From Nitrospirota bacterium (lineage in GTDB: Bacteria; Nitrospirota; Thermodesulfovibrionia; SZUA-242), in contig JALUUO010000074.1 in NCBI GenBank assembly GCA_027021335.1, forward strand, positions 1-35,205: a stretch of DNA of 35,205 nucleotides, written 5' to 3'. Positions within the stretch are counted from its first letter, which is position 1. Each line of letters starts with the position of its first letter. The notes beneath the pieces were generated by a model, which worked only from the letters and a program-made list of their open reading frames with translations, had not been told where the DNA came from and made no database searches. Below are positions 1-8,399 of the stretch, one piece after another. The translations under genes were made by a program, and so were the position numbers.

Positions 1-1366
1 TGCCGGGGAGCCGACACAGGCTATTACTCAAGGTCGGCCACCTGCCACCGTAGCCTTACGTGGTGCCGATTATGTGGGACTTAGGCCCCGAATAGCTGTT
101 AATGTCGGCGACCGAGTGAAGTTGGGGCAGTTACTCTTTACGGACAAAAAAATACCGGAGCTGCGGTATACGTCGCCGGGTACAGGCAGAGTTCTTTCGA
201 TCAATCGCGGGCCGCGGCGGGCGCTTGAGTCCATCGTCATTGCGCTGGAAAGCGATCTTGAAAACGATGACGATATAATCTTTAACTCATACCTAGAGCA
301 TGAACTCCGTGGACTTGATAGAACGTCAGTAACGACCCTGCTACTGGAATCCGGTTTATGGATATCACTTCGATCCCGTCCCTTCAGCTCTGTCCCTGAT
401 CCGGAAACAGTCCCACATTCTCTCTTTGTCACAGCCATGGATACCAATCCTCTGGCGCCGTCCGTGACCAAGATAATATGGGATGATCCAGAGAGTTTTA
501 TTAACGGATTGACAGTAATCTCCAAGTTAACCGAAGGGAACGTGTTTCTTTGCACGGCACCTGGAGACCCTCTGTCCCCTCCTCCGATTAAAAATCTGAG
601 AGTTGCAGAATTTGCCGGTCCGCATCCTGCCGGTAACGTAGGCACCCACATTCATTTTCTTGACCCGGTAAGCAGGGGGAAGACGGTATGGCATATACAT
701 GCCCAAGATGTGATAGCCATCGGCAGGCTCTTTACAACCGGCCGCCTGAGCATGGAGAGGGTTATCTCCCTGGCCGGCCCTGCTGTGAAAAAACCACGTT
801 TGATCCGGACCAGAATCGGCGCATCTGTAAATGATCTAACCGCCGGCGAATTACGGGAAGGCCGACATCGGATTATCTCCGGATCTGTCCTGTCCGGAAC
901 CTTTTCTTCTTCTACGGCTGGAGCGAAGCATGAGTCTGGACGTTCCGCCCATATCGGTCGGTATCATCACCAGATAACGGTAGCGGCCGTTCCGGAAGCC
1001 GGGAAGAGTGAGCTCCTCGGCTGGTTACGGCCCGGTCTGCACCGGTACTCAACAAACAATATCGTGTTTTCACGGTTTTTCCGGCAAGGCCGGCACAGAA
1101 AATTCGACTTTACCTGTACCTTAAACGGCGAAAGGCGGCCCATATATCCGATCGGAAACTACGAAAGGATCATGCCGCTTGATATCTTGCCGACATACCT
1201 TTTACGTGCCTTAGCCATTCATGACATTGATGAAGCAGAGAGGCTTGGCTGCCTTGAACTTGATGAAGAAGATCTTTCACTCTGCTCGTTTGTTTCGCCG
1301 TCAAAACTCGACTACGGACTGATGCTCAGAGAAAACCTGGCCCTGATACAAAAAGAATTATCGTGA
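1..1366 (+). CDS. nqrA: Na+-translocating NADH:quinone reductase subunit A (5' end cut by window edge)
   Basis: NqrA is the peripheral cytoplasmic subunit of the Na+-pumping NADH:ubiquinone oxidoreductase and takes part in quinone binding. The frame is open to the left edge (first whole codon at base 2). Its first visible residues, AGEPTQAIT...VALRGADYVGLRP, match the NqrA N-terminus just after the usual MIxIxKGLDLPI opening, so only about 13 residues are missing. The lipoyl-like segment with GDRVKLGQLLFTDKK follows. A GTG at 74 lies in frame but is internal: homology clearly extends upstream of it. The visible 454 residues are slightly longer than the usual ~446 total. The stop overlaps the GTG start of nqrB (GTGA), so the two are translationally coupled. 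It heads a complete nqrABCDEF order. The identification is very safe because all five partner genes follow. Confidence 0.95.
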   Translation, partial: AGEPTQAITQGRPPATVALRGADYVGLRPRIAVNVGDRVKLGQLLFTDKKIPELRYTSPGTGRVLSINRGPRRALESIVIALESDLENDDDIIFNSYLEHELRGLDRTSVTTLLLESGLWISLRSRPFSSVPDPETVPHSLFVTAMDTNPLAPSVTKIIWDDPESFINGLTVISKLTEGNVFLCTAPGDPLSPPPIKNLRVAEFAGPHPAGNVGTHIHFLDPVSRGKTVWHIHAQDVIAIGRLFTTGRLSMERVISLAGPAVKKPRLIRTRIGASVNDLTAGELREGRHRIISGSVLSGTFSSSTAGAKHESGRSAHIGRYHHQITVAAVPEAGKSELLGWLRPGLHRYSTNNIVFSRFFRQGRHRKFDFTCTLNGERRPIYPIGNYERIMPLDILPTYLLRALAIHDIDEAERLGCLELDEEDLSLCSFVSPSKLDYGLMLRENLALIQKELS

Positions 1367-2547
1367 AAAAAGCCGAAAAAACAATACAGAGACATGAACT
1401 CCGGCAAGTGTATCCTTTCTATGAGACAGTTGACCGGTTTCTGTTTGCACGCACAGAAGCCACGATATCAGCGCCGCATGTTAGGGATGCCATCAATCTT
1501 AAACGAATTGCCGTGATCGTGGTCATAGCTCTTCTGCCCGTGATATTCATGGCCCTTTACAACACCGGGCTGCAGGCAAACCTTGCACTTGCAGAGCTGG
1601 GCATATCATCCGCAGCAGGCTGGCGCGGCATGGTGCTGGCATCTTTCGGCTTTGCAACGGCAGACCCCGACAGCATGGCAGGCAATCTGCTGTACGGCGC
1701 ACTCCAGTTTCTGCCGATCTTTACTGTTAACCTTGTGGTGGCCGGTTTCTGGACAATCCTGTTTGCCGTTATACGAAAACGATCCATAGATGAAATGTTT
1801 GTTATCACGGCGCTTCTTTTTTCCCTGGCCCTGCCGCCAACGATTCCCTTGTGGCAGGCAGCGCTTGGAATATCCTTTGCGCTGGTCTTTGGTAAAGAGG
1901 TATTTGGCGGCTTAGGAATGAATATCATGAATCCAAGCTTGGTCGGCCTGGCCTTTCTCTATTTTGCGTACCCGGCGCATGTTTCGGGCGAGACCGTATG
2001 GGTGGCGGTTGATGGCATCAGCCGGGCAACACCGCTGACGGCATTTACATGTCCGAACTTGAACATCTCTGCGACATGGACCGATTCATTTCTCGGTCTC
2101 ATCCCCGGCACTATGGGAGAAACCTCTGCACTGGCCTGTCTGATCGGCGCAGCCATCCTGATCGTCACCGGAATCGGTTCATGGAGAATAATGCTAAGCA
2201 TTTCGGGAGGAATGGTCGGCCTTTCTCTTTTTTTCAACTTGATCGGCAGCCAGTCCAACCAAATGTTTCAGGTCACACCCATGTGGCACCTGGTGATCGG
2301 CAGTTTTGCTTTTGCCACGGTATTCATGGCCACTGATCCTGTTACCAGCGCGCAGACCCTGCAGGGACAATACTACTACGGGATCTTGATCGGGGTTCTG
2401 GCTGTTCTCATCCGGGTAATCAACCCGGCCTTAACCGAAGGTATGGCACTTGCCATCCTGTTTGGCAATGTGTTTGCACCTGCCATTGACAAGGCGGTCA
2501 TAAATCGTAACATCAAAAGGAGGCTACGGCGAACCCATGCCGGCTGA
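1363..2547 (+). CDS. nqrB: Na+-translocating NADH:quinone reductase subunit B
   Basis: NqrB is the large membrane subunit carrying a covalently bound FMN and, in the Vibrio enzyme, riboflavin. It is 394 residues long with about ten hydrophobic segments beginning near residue 48. The flavinylation motif reads DGISRAT (217-223), with Thr223 as the expected FMN-phosphoester residue. The canonical form is D-x-x-S-G-A-T, so an Arg replaces the usual Gly here while NqrC keeps the Gly. The GTG start at 1363 overlaps the nqrA stop by 4 nt. The 3' end overlaps nqrC by 11 nt. The FMN-transferase gene apbE, needed for flavinylation, is not in the window and may lie elsewhere. Confidence 0.96.
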   Translation: MKKAEKTIQRHELRQVYPFYETVDRFLFARTEATISAPHVRDAINLKRIAVIVVIALLPVIFMALYNTGLQANLALAELGISSAAGWRGMVLASFGFATADPDSMAGNLLYGALQFLPIFTVNLVVAGFWTILFAVIRKRSIDEMFVITALLFSLALPPTIPLWQAALGISFALVFGKEVFGGLGMNIMNPSLVGLAFLYFAYPAHVSGETVWVAVDGISRATPLTAFTCPNLNISATWTDSFLGLIPGTMGETSALACLIGAAILIVTGIGSWRIMLSISGGMVGLSLFFNLIGSQSNQMFQVTPMWHLVIGSFAFATVFMATDPVTSAQTLQGQYYYGILIGVLAVLIRVINPALTEGMALAILFGNVFAPAIDKAVINRNIKRRLRRTHAG

Positions 2548-3346
2548 TAGCCTGACCAGGACATTCGGGGTTGCCCTTGGGGTCAGCCTGGCCTGCTCTT
2601 TTCTGGTTTCGATCAGCGTGGTTTCGTTGAAGCCGATTCAGCTCGAAAACGAGGAGATTGCCAAAACACGAACCGTGTTTACTGATCTTGATGTCATCGG
2701 TGATAAGGCCAGTATCGCCGATATCAGAGAAATAGTAGATTCTGTCCTGGTAGACCTGGCAGCAGGAGAGATCGTGCCGGAAGAAGCCTACACAAATACC
2801 CTGAACGTCATCGGTTTTGATATAGAAACTATGGCCGAGCATCCAGAGTATGGCAGGGAAATTCCGGCTGATCGGGATTTGGCCAAAATTCGCAGAGTGC
2901 CGCGATACATGGTGGTACATCTGGTTAAGAAACAAGGCAGGATCACCAAGTATCTTCTTCCGGTCTACGGCAGCGGTTTATATTCAACTCTGTACGGTTA
3001 CCTGGCCCTGGGCAGAGACCTGAAAACGATTGAGGGAATCACTTTTTATAAGCATGCTGAAACCCCAGGTCTTGGCGGTGAGATAGACAATCCTGCCTGG
3101 AAAACCCTCTGGAAAGGCAAGCAGGCCTTTGACGAGAAGGGAAACGTGAGAATTGAGATTGTTCATGGCCGGGTGGACCGGTCAAAGCCGGATGCCAAGT
3201 ACAAGATCGACGGCATTTCCGGCGCAACCTATACGGCGCGGGGGGTGAATCAACTTGTCAGGTTCTGGTTAAGCGAACAGGGCTTTGGCCCCTTTATAAG
3301 AAAACAGAAGGCGAAGTTGAAGAAATCGGGAGAAAAAACCTCATGA
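2537..3346 (+). CDS. nqrC: Na+-translocating NADH:quinone reductase subunit C
   Basis: NqrC is a single-span subunit with a large periplasmic FMN-binding domain. It has 269 residues. One N-terminal membrane helix (about 8-31) is followed by a soluble domain containing [10 protein letters not shown] (about 174-183) and the flavinylation motif DGISGAT (225-231), Thr231 being the FMN attachment site. The ATG at 2537 is preceded by an AAAGGAGG Shine-Dalgarno inside the end of nqrB. The stop overlaps the nqrD start in an ATGA arrangement. The C-terminal tail is Lys-rich (after about residue 254). The assignment is firm from motif, length and operon place. Confidence 0.96.
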   Translation: MPADSLTRTFGVALGVSLACSFLVSISVVSLKPIQLENEEIAKTRTVFTDLDVIGDKASIADIREIVDSVLVDLAAGEIVPEEAYTNTLNVIGFDIETMAEHPEYGREIPADRDLAKIRRVPRYMVVHLVKKQGRITKYLLPVYGSGLYSTLYGYLALGRDLKTIEGITFYKHAETPGLGGEIDNPAWKTLWKGKQAFDEKGNVRIEIVHGRVDRSKPDAKYKIDGISGATYTARGVNQLVRFWLSEQGFGPFIRKQKAKLKKSGEKTS

Positions 3347-3963
3347 CTAGATACCGAAAGATTTTTCTTGATCCTATTGTCAACAATAACCCCATTGGCT
3401 GTCAGATACTGGGCGTCTGCTCGGCCCTGGCCGTAACCATGAAGCTGGAGACCTCGATCGTGATGTCGTTGGCCGTTATATTCGTGCTGGCATTATCCAA
3501 CTTTTCGGTCAGCCTGCTTCGAAACCAGATTCCGCGCAACATACGAATCCTGGTCGAAATGACCATTATCGCCTCGCTTGTCATCATTGCCGACCAGTTT
3601 ATCAAGGCCTTTGCCTACGAAGTGAGTAAGCAGTTGTCCATCTTTGTCGGCCTGATCATCACCAACTGCATCATCATGGGCAGGGCAGAAACCTTTGCTC
3701 TTAAAAACCCACCTTTGGCCAGTTTTATCGACGGCCTTGGCAACGGTGTAGGCTACAGTATCGTTCTGCTGCTTGTTGGCTCGATCCGGGAACTGCTGGG
3801 CTCAGGCAAGTTGCTTGGAATACAGGTACTGCCGCTAACAACAGAAGGCGGCTGGTATGAACCCAACGGCCTGTTCCGGCTTTCACCAAGCGCGTTTATC
3901 CTGATCGGGCTTATGATCTGGCTGCTTCGAACAATAAAGCCGGAGCAGGTGGAGGAAGAGTAA
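3343..3963 (+). CDS. nqrD: Na+-translocating NADH:quinone reductase subunit D
   Basis: NqrD is a six-helix membrane subunit that pairs with its inverted paralogue NqrE. Between them they hold an intramembrane iron-sulfur centre ligated by two Cys from each. In this 206-residue protein the expected Cys pair is visible: Cys26 in GVCSALAV and Cys109 in [11 protein letters not shown]. The latter segment is typical of the NqrD/RnfE family. RnfE is the nearest alternative, but neighbouring nqrA/B/F rule out an RNF operon. The ATG overlaps the nqrC stop by 4 nt. The gap to nqrE is 17 nt. Confidence 0.96.
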   Translation: MTRYRKIFLDPIVNNNPIGCQILGVCSALAVTMKLETSIVMSLAVIFVLALSNFSVSLLRNQIPRNIRILVEMTIIASLVIIADQFIKAFAYEVSKQLSIFVGLIITNCIIMGRAETFALKNPPLASFIDGLGNGVGYSIVLLLVGSIRELLGSGKLLGIQVLPLTTEGGWYEPNGLFRLSPSAFILIGLMIWLLRTIKPEQVEEE

Positions 3964-3980
3964 AAAATAGGAGTAAAAAT

Positions 3981-4592
3981 ATGTTGGAACATTATTTCGG
4001 CTTGTTTGTCAGATCCATCTTTATCGAGAACCTGGCGCTGACCTTCTTTCTTGGCATGTGTACCTTTCTGGCCATCTCCCAACGTGTGGAAACCGCAGTG
4101 GGTCTTGGCATTGCGGTTACCCTGGTCCAGACGATCACTATTCCTATTAACAACCTGATATACACGTATGTTTTGCGCAAAGGCGCCTTGAAATGGGCCG
4201 GCATCACGGATGTGGACCTGACATTCCTTGGCCTGATCACCTATATCGGCGTAATCGCCGCCATGGTTCAGATACTCGAAATGGCGCTCGACCGCTATGT
4301 TTCCAGGCTATACCATGCACTTGGAATCTTTTTGCCCCTTATTACGGTCAACTGCGCCATCCTCGGCGGATCGCTGTTCATGGTGGAACGGGATTATGAT
4401 TTTATTGAAAGTACCATCTTCGGATTCGGTTCCGGAATCGGATGGGCGCTCGCCATTATCGGATTGGCCGGGATCAGGGAGAAGATGAAATACAGCGATG
4501 TACCACAGGGACTAAGAGGCACCGGTATCACGTTTATCACAGTCGGCCTTATGGCCATGGCATTCATGCTGTTTTCAGGAATTCGATTGTAA
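3981..4592 (+). CDS. nqrE: Na+-translocating NADH:quinone reductase subunit E
   Basis: NqrE is the partner of NqrD and homologous to RnfA. It has 203 residues, is strongly hydrophobic with six predicted helices, and carries the second Cys pair of the membrane iron-sulfur site: Cys27 in FLGMCTFLA and Cys125 in TVNCAILGG. An AGGAG Shine-Dalgarno lies 8 nt before the ATG. The conserved [12 protein letters not shown] segment follows helix 1. It is spaced 24 nt before nqrF in the same operon. Confidence 0.96.
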   Translation: MLEHYFGLFVRSIFIENLALTFFLGMCTFLAISQRVETAVGLGIAVTLVQTITIPINNLIYTYVLRKGALKWAGITDVDLTFLGLITYIGVIAAMVQILEMALDRYVSRLYHALGIFLPLITVNCAILGGSLFMVERDYDFIESTIFGFGSGIGWALAIIGLAGIREKMKYSDVPQGLRGTGITFITVGLMAMAFMLFSGIRL

Positions 4593-4616
4593 CGCGTAGG
4601 TTTTGAGTTAAAACTT

Positions 4617-5852
4617 ATGACCGACATATCACTTGTACTACTCGGCGTGATCATGTTCACGCTGATCGTCCTGGCTCTTGTGGCCTTCATTCTTGTTGCG
4701 CAATCAAAACTGGTTGCCAGCGGACAGGCCCGCATTATTATCAATAACAAGCCGGAGAAAAGCCTAACGGTTTCGATCGGCGGGAAACTGCTGAGCACCC
4801 TTGTCGAAAACCGGATTTTTCTCTCATCCGCCTGCGGTGGGGCCGGCACCTGCGGCCGGTGCAAGGTTCGGGTTCTGGAGGGAGGAGGCAGTATTCTGCC
4901 GACCGAGACCACTAAGATTAACCGGATACAGGCGCGTCAGGGCTATCGACTTGCATGTCAGGTTCCAGTAAAGGAGGACATGAAAATTGAAGTCCCGGCC
5001 GAGGTCTTTACGGTCAGGAAATGGGAGTGCCGCGTACGTTCGAATCGTAACGTGGCAACATTCATCAAGGAACTTATCCTGGAACTGCCGCCGGGTGAGC
5101 AGGTTGATTTCCGTGCCGGCAGTTATATCCAGATGGAGGCGCCGCCTCACACGGTCTACTACAAAGATATGGCGGTTGAGGAGCAGTACAAAAGTGACTG
5201 GGACAAGTATGACCTGTGGCGCTATGTCTCCAAAGTCGACGAACGGGTGGCTCGCGCCTATTCCATGGCCAACTATCCTGAAGAAAAGGGCGTCATTGTC
5301 CTGAATGTGCGCATCGCGCATCCGCCGCCGAGAATGCCGAACGTTCCTCCGGGCAAGATGTCATCCTATATTTTCAGTCTGAAGCCGGGAGACAAGGTAA
5401 CGGTATGCGGCCCATACGGTGAATTCTTTGCACGAGAAACGGACAATGAAATGATTTTCATCGGTGGCGGCGCTGGTATGGCGCCACTGCGCTCGATTAT
5501 TTTCGATCAATTAAAGAGGCTGCGGACAAAGCGGAAGATATCCTACTGGTATGGGGCACGAAGCCGCAGGGAGTTGTTTTACGAGGAGGATTTTAATGCC
5601 CTGGCTGACAACTTTGACAACTTCCAGTGGCACGTCGCACTGTCCGAGCCGCTTCCGGAAGACGATTGGGACGGACTTACCGGATTTATTCATCAGGTTT
5701 TATATGATAACTATTTAAAGGATCATCCGGCGCCAGAGGACTGTGACTACTATCTCTGCGGCCCTCCCCTCATGATTGCGGCCGTTACCAGGATGTTGGA
5801 TGACCTTGGAGTCGAACCGGAAAATATTCTGTACGATGATTTTGGAGGGTAA
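4617..5852 (+). CDS. nqrF: Na+-translocating NADH:quinone reductase subunit F (NADH dehydrogenase, 2Fe-2S/FAD)
   Basis: NqrF is the electron entry subunit: it oxidises NADH with FAD and passes electrons through a [2Fe-2S] centre. It has 411 residues. A membrane anchor (about 6-28) is followed by a plant-type ferredoxin domain with Cys73, Cys79, Cys82 and Cys114. A ferredoxin-reductase domain comes next, with the flavin motif RAYS (213-216), the nucleotide motif GGGAGMAP (283-290) and a C-terminal CGPPLM, ending in the typical YDDFGG tail. Length and domain order are normal. The small Cys-rich maturation gene nqrM, often placed after nqrF, is not seen; a CBS-domain gene follows instead. Confidence 0.97.
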   Translation: MTDISLVLLGVIMFTLIVLALVAFILVAQSKLVASGQARIIINNKPEKSLTVSIGGKLLSTLVENRIFLSSACGGAGTCGRCKVRVLEGGGSILPTETTKINRIQARQGYRLACQVPVKEDMKIEVPAEVFTVRKWECRVRSNRNVATFIKELILELPPGEQVDFRAGSYIQMEAPPHTVYYKDMAVEEQYKSDWDKYDLWRYVSKVDERVARAYSMANYPEEKGVIVLNVRIAHPPPRMPNVPPGKMSSYIFSLKPGDKVTVCGPYGEFFARETDNEMIFIGGGAGMAPLRSIIFDQLKRLRTKRKISYWYGARSRRELFYEEDFNALADNFDNFQWHVALSEPLPEDDWDGLTGFIHQVLYDNYLKDHPAPEDCDYYLCGPPLMIAAVTRMLDDLGVEPENILYDDFGG

Positions 5853-5864
5853 AAGGAGAACAGC

Positions 5865-6326
5865 ATGATCACAGCAGAAGACATTCTTAGAGACAAAGCG
5901 CAGACTCCGATAAGTGTTTCTGTTGACACATGTATTTTAGAGGCGCTGAAAGTGATGCTTGAGCATAATATTGGTTCTATCCTGGTAACCGAGACGGATA
6001 TGATCGTCGGCATCTGGACTGAACGCGATCTCATGCGAAACACCGTCTCCGATGGATTTGATCCGAAAACAGCCCGCATCGGCGACTACATGTCCACCCG
6101 GCCCATCACAGCGCCCCATACCGCCTCGCTCTATCTTCTGCTGGATAAGTTCCTTGGCCTAAACGTGCGACATCTGTTAATCGAAAAGGAGGGCAATTAT
6201 ATCGGCCTGCTGGGCTATCGAGACGTGCTCCGGGTCGGTCTCACCGAAAGAAGCCGGGAACTGAAGGAACTGAATTCCATGGTCAGCTGGGAGTATTATG
6301 AAAACTGGAAATGGAAAGGTAAATGA
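5865..6326 (+). CDS. Two-CBS-domain protein linked to the nqr operon
   Basis: This 153-residue soluble protein consists of two CBS motifs (about 1-62 and 70-127), a module that usually binds adenine nucleotides and regulates a partner. Typical CBS signatures are visible: the strand-turn GSILVTETDMIVGIWTERDL and, in the second copy, GLNVRHLLIEKEGNYIGLLGYRDVL. It starts 12 nt after nqrF behind a good AAAGGAGA Shine-Dalgarno, so it is very likely the last gene of the nqr transcript. A role as an energy-state sensor for NQR is inference from position only. The C-terminus is rich in Trp and Tyr (WEYYENWKWKGK), which is unusual for a plain CBS pair. Confidence 0.85.
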   Translation: MITAEDILRDKAQTPISVSVDTCILEALKVMLEHNIGSILVTETDMIVGIWTERDLMRNTVSDGFDPKTARIGDYMSTRPITAPHTASLYLLLDKFLGLNVRHLLIEKEGNYIGLLGYRDVLRVGLTERSRELKELNSMVSWEYYENWKWKGK

Positions 6327-6825
6327 CTCTTCTTTGGTTCCGGCCTCGAAAGCTTTCTGCATGCCACTGCAAAATGCTCGTTAACAACATGTAGCCAGCA
6401 GAATACAATTAGATTGTGTCCTTTCTTGCCATCGTGCCTCCTTACTAAAATTAGGCAGTATAGCACCTCCAAATCAGGACATTATCATTTTGGTATTACA
6501 GGTTTTTATCTTCTTTGAGAGATACCTCCCCACGTGCCGAAATTAATTAAGGTGTTAAAATGGCGCTTCATTTTCTCTTTACCTGACACTGACATAAGAC
6601 CGTACTTCACGGCAAACCCACAAAAAACCGACCTAAATGTAGTAAATCCAACAAAAATGTAGCAACAAGAGGGTGGTTCCCTTTTTCAACCCCTTACTAC
6701 ACTCTTTTTTTAATTGTTTTAAAGCAGGCATAACTATTGCTATCTTTTCATGAGTACTGTCACAATGTCTGAGCTGTTGTGCTGAAATTAAACCCTATTA
6801 CAGGAAAGAGGAGGTTAAAAGTGTT
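6327..6825. other. Gene-free interval between the nqr operon and the hao module
   Basis: About 500 bases without a convincing gene and clearly richer in A+T than the flanks. No clear factor-independent terminator follows the CBS gene. On the minus strand an orphan translation start is visible: a strong Shine-Dalgarno TAAGGAGG and an ATG at about 6435, whose reading frame (MARKDTI) stops after seven codons. It may be the remnant of a lost gene. The words AAATGTAG occur twice near 6637-6663. The hao Shine-Dalgarno AAAGAGGAGG is at 6805-6814. I could not settle on a promoter for hao. Confidence 0.5.
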
Positions 6826-8190
6826 ATGTGGTCTTTAAGTAAAATTCTTAAACTAGGTTCACTTATGGGAGTTATGACGTTTTTTTTATTCAGTACGTCG
6901 GCCTGGGCTAAAGAGGTGGTCTACCCTGATTTATCTCCCAAAAAAATTGAAATAAAGAGGGGATACACCCCTGAAGCTTTAAAGTGTATTGAGTGTCATG
7001 CAAAAGAGACACCCGGTATTGTAGCAAATTGGAAGGAAGGCCGGATGTCTCATGCCGGGGTCTCTTGTTATGATTGTCATGTCGTGCCCAAAGACTCGCC
7101 AATGGCCAGTCAGTGTAAAGGTGTAAAGAAGACCATGCCTAATGTTTATACGTCTCCCATGGTTAGCGCAAAAACTTGCGAGAGATGTCATCCGGTAGAA
7201 ATGGAGCAGTTCTCTAAAAGCGCTCATGCCAGACGTGCCGGCAAGCCCGTTATAGAGAAAGCCAAGTACCAGAAGCTCATGTATGATTTGGAGGGAGGAG
7301 TTTCCGGTGTTCCGGAAGGTCATGACCTTCGCACGGTGCCAAGACAAGCCGGATGTCAGATGTGCCACGGCACAGAGGTGAAACTTGAGGCTGATAACAA
7401 ACCTGATGATAAGACTTGGCCCGGCGGTGTAGGCACCCGTTACCCTGACGGCGGCATAGGCAATTGTTCGGTCTGCCATAATCGCCACTCGTTCAAAGTC
7501 TCTCAGGCCAGGAAACCCGAGGCTTGCGGTAAATGCCATATTGGACCTGATCATCCCAATATCGAAATTTATATGGCCAGCAGCCATGGACAGCTTTATA
7601 CCACTGAAGGTGAACAATGGAATTGGGACAGTCCTCCTGATGCCTGGGAACCTGGAGACTACAGCGCTCCGACATGTGCAACGTGTCACATGAGTGGAAT
7701 TGGAGATCTTTCAACAACCCATAATGTTACAGAACGCCTCTACTGGGATATGGCTCATGTTAAAAGTGTGGTGAGAAGCGGTGAGTATGGTGACGGAGAA
7801 AAGGGCCGTAAGCTTATGCGTAAGGTCTGTAACAACTGTCACAGTGAGCTTCATACAGATACTCACTTTGCAAAGCTGGACCGGGCTAATGAACTTTATA
7901 ATTCTTACATCGAAGGGGCCCAGAAAATGATGGATGAACTCAAGGCCAAAAAACTTCTTAAGAAAGATAAATGGAAAGATCCGTTCCAGGAACTGTTTTA
8001 CTTCCTGTGGCATCATGCAGGCCGAAGAGCACGTCATGGTACTGCCATGGATGCCCCGGACTACGCTCAATGGCATGGTTTTTTCCAGATGATGAACATC
8101 TATAAAGACATGGAAGACCTTTACAAATGGCGTATAGAAAACAATAAGATCGAGGCTTTAAGCCCGGTTATGTCGCCGGGGCCCTATTAA
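6826..8190 (+). CDS. hao: Octaheme c-type cytochrome, hydroxylamine oxidoreductase (Hao) family
   Basis: This periplasmic multiheme enzyme has 454 residues. A signal peptide is followed by cleavage near AWA-KE (residue 28). Eight CxxCH haem sites are present, at 54, 81, 118, 177, 214, 234, 284 and 335. Eight haems with this spacing define the Hao/octaheme reductase superfamily; haem 4 (177-181) would be the catalytic P460-type haem. No membrane anchor is seen at the C-terminus. The family includes ammonia-oxidiser and anammox hydroxylamine/hydrazine oxidases and the epsilonproteobacterial form thought to reduce nitrite. The neighbouring quinol-type cytochrome favours a reductive role, which is inference. 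A Tyr (Tyr413, in PDYAQWHG) lies in the C-terminal region where oxidative Hao carries its haem-crosslinking Tyr; whether it aligns is undecided. A good Shine-Dalgarno sits 11 nt upstream. Confidence 0.9.
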   Translation: MWSLSKILKLGSLMGVMTFFLFSTSAWAKEVVYPDLSPKKIEIKRGYTPEALKCIECHAKETPGIVANWKEGRMSHAGVSCYDCHVVPKDSPMASQCKGVKKTMPNVYTSPMVSAKTCERCHPVEMEQFSKSAHARRAGKPVIEKAKYQKLMYDLEGGVSGVPEGHDLRTVPRQAGCQMCHGTEVKLEADNKPDDKTWPGGVGTRYPDGGIGNCSVCHNRHSFKVSQARKPEACGKCHIGPDHPNIEIYMASSHGQLYTTEGEQWNWDSPPDAWEPGDYSAPTCATCHMSGIGDLSTTHNVTERLYWDMAHVKSVVRSGEYGDGEKGRKLMRKVCNNCHSELHTDTHFAKLDRANELYNSYIEGAQKMMDELKAKKLLKKDKWKDPFQELFYFLWHHAGRRARHGTAMDAPDYAQWHGFFQMMNIYKDMEDLYKWRIENNKIEALSPVMSPGPY

Positions 8191-8220
8191 AAAATAAAAA
8201 GCTAGAAAACTCAAGACTGG

Positions 8221-8254
8221 TTCCTGGCGGCCCTCTGCAAAGGGCCGCCAGGAA
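8221..8254 (+). terminator. Perfect 14-bp hairpin between hao and amt
   Basis: Arms TTCCTGGCGGCCCT and its exact complement flank the six-base loop CTGCAA. The right arm is followed by GTTATAACC, not a run of T, so it may act as a partial terminator or as an mRNA-stabilising or processing element. Either would lower amt relative to hao expression or protect the hao transcript's 3' end. The structure is directly seen; its function is inferred. Confidence 0.65.
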
Positions 8255-8399
8255 GTTATAACCCTGAAACATTACAAGAATATGAAAGTGTAACTACTTG
8301 GATGAATAGACTGAAAGCTAAAGGCTGTTGATTAAAATGCTTAAGTCTTCAGGCTAAATACCTGAGCAGTTACTATTATTTTAAGAAACGGAGTTGGTC

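Noticed and set aside
74-76. GTG at 74 as the true start of nqrA
   Set aside because: The upstream 24 codons in frame carry clear NqrA sequence (AGEPTQAIT...ADYVG), so the gene begins before the window.
6761-6781. FNR/HcpR-type operator upstream of hao (CACAA-N11-TTGTG)
   Set aside because: The half-sites are in the opposite orientation and at the wrong spacing for an FNR or HcpR dimer (TTGAY-N4-RTCAA), so it is probably chance.
6979-7689. Long minus-strand open frame inside hao (236 codons), and similar long antisense frames in nqrA, nqrF and nhaD
   Set aside because: They lie opposite well-identified genes, lack ribosome sites and recognisable domains, and follow from the codon bias of the sense gene.
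8225-8239. Sigma-54 promoter before amt (TGGCGGCCCTCTGC)
   Set aside because: The GG to GC distance is one base too short, and the bases are part of the hairpin arm and loop.
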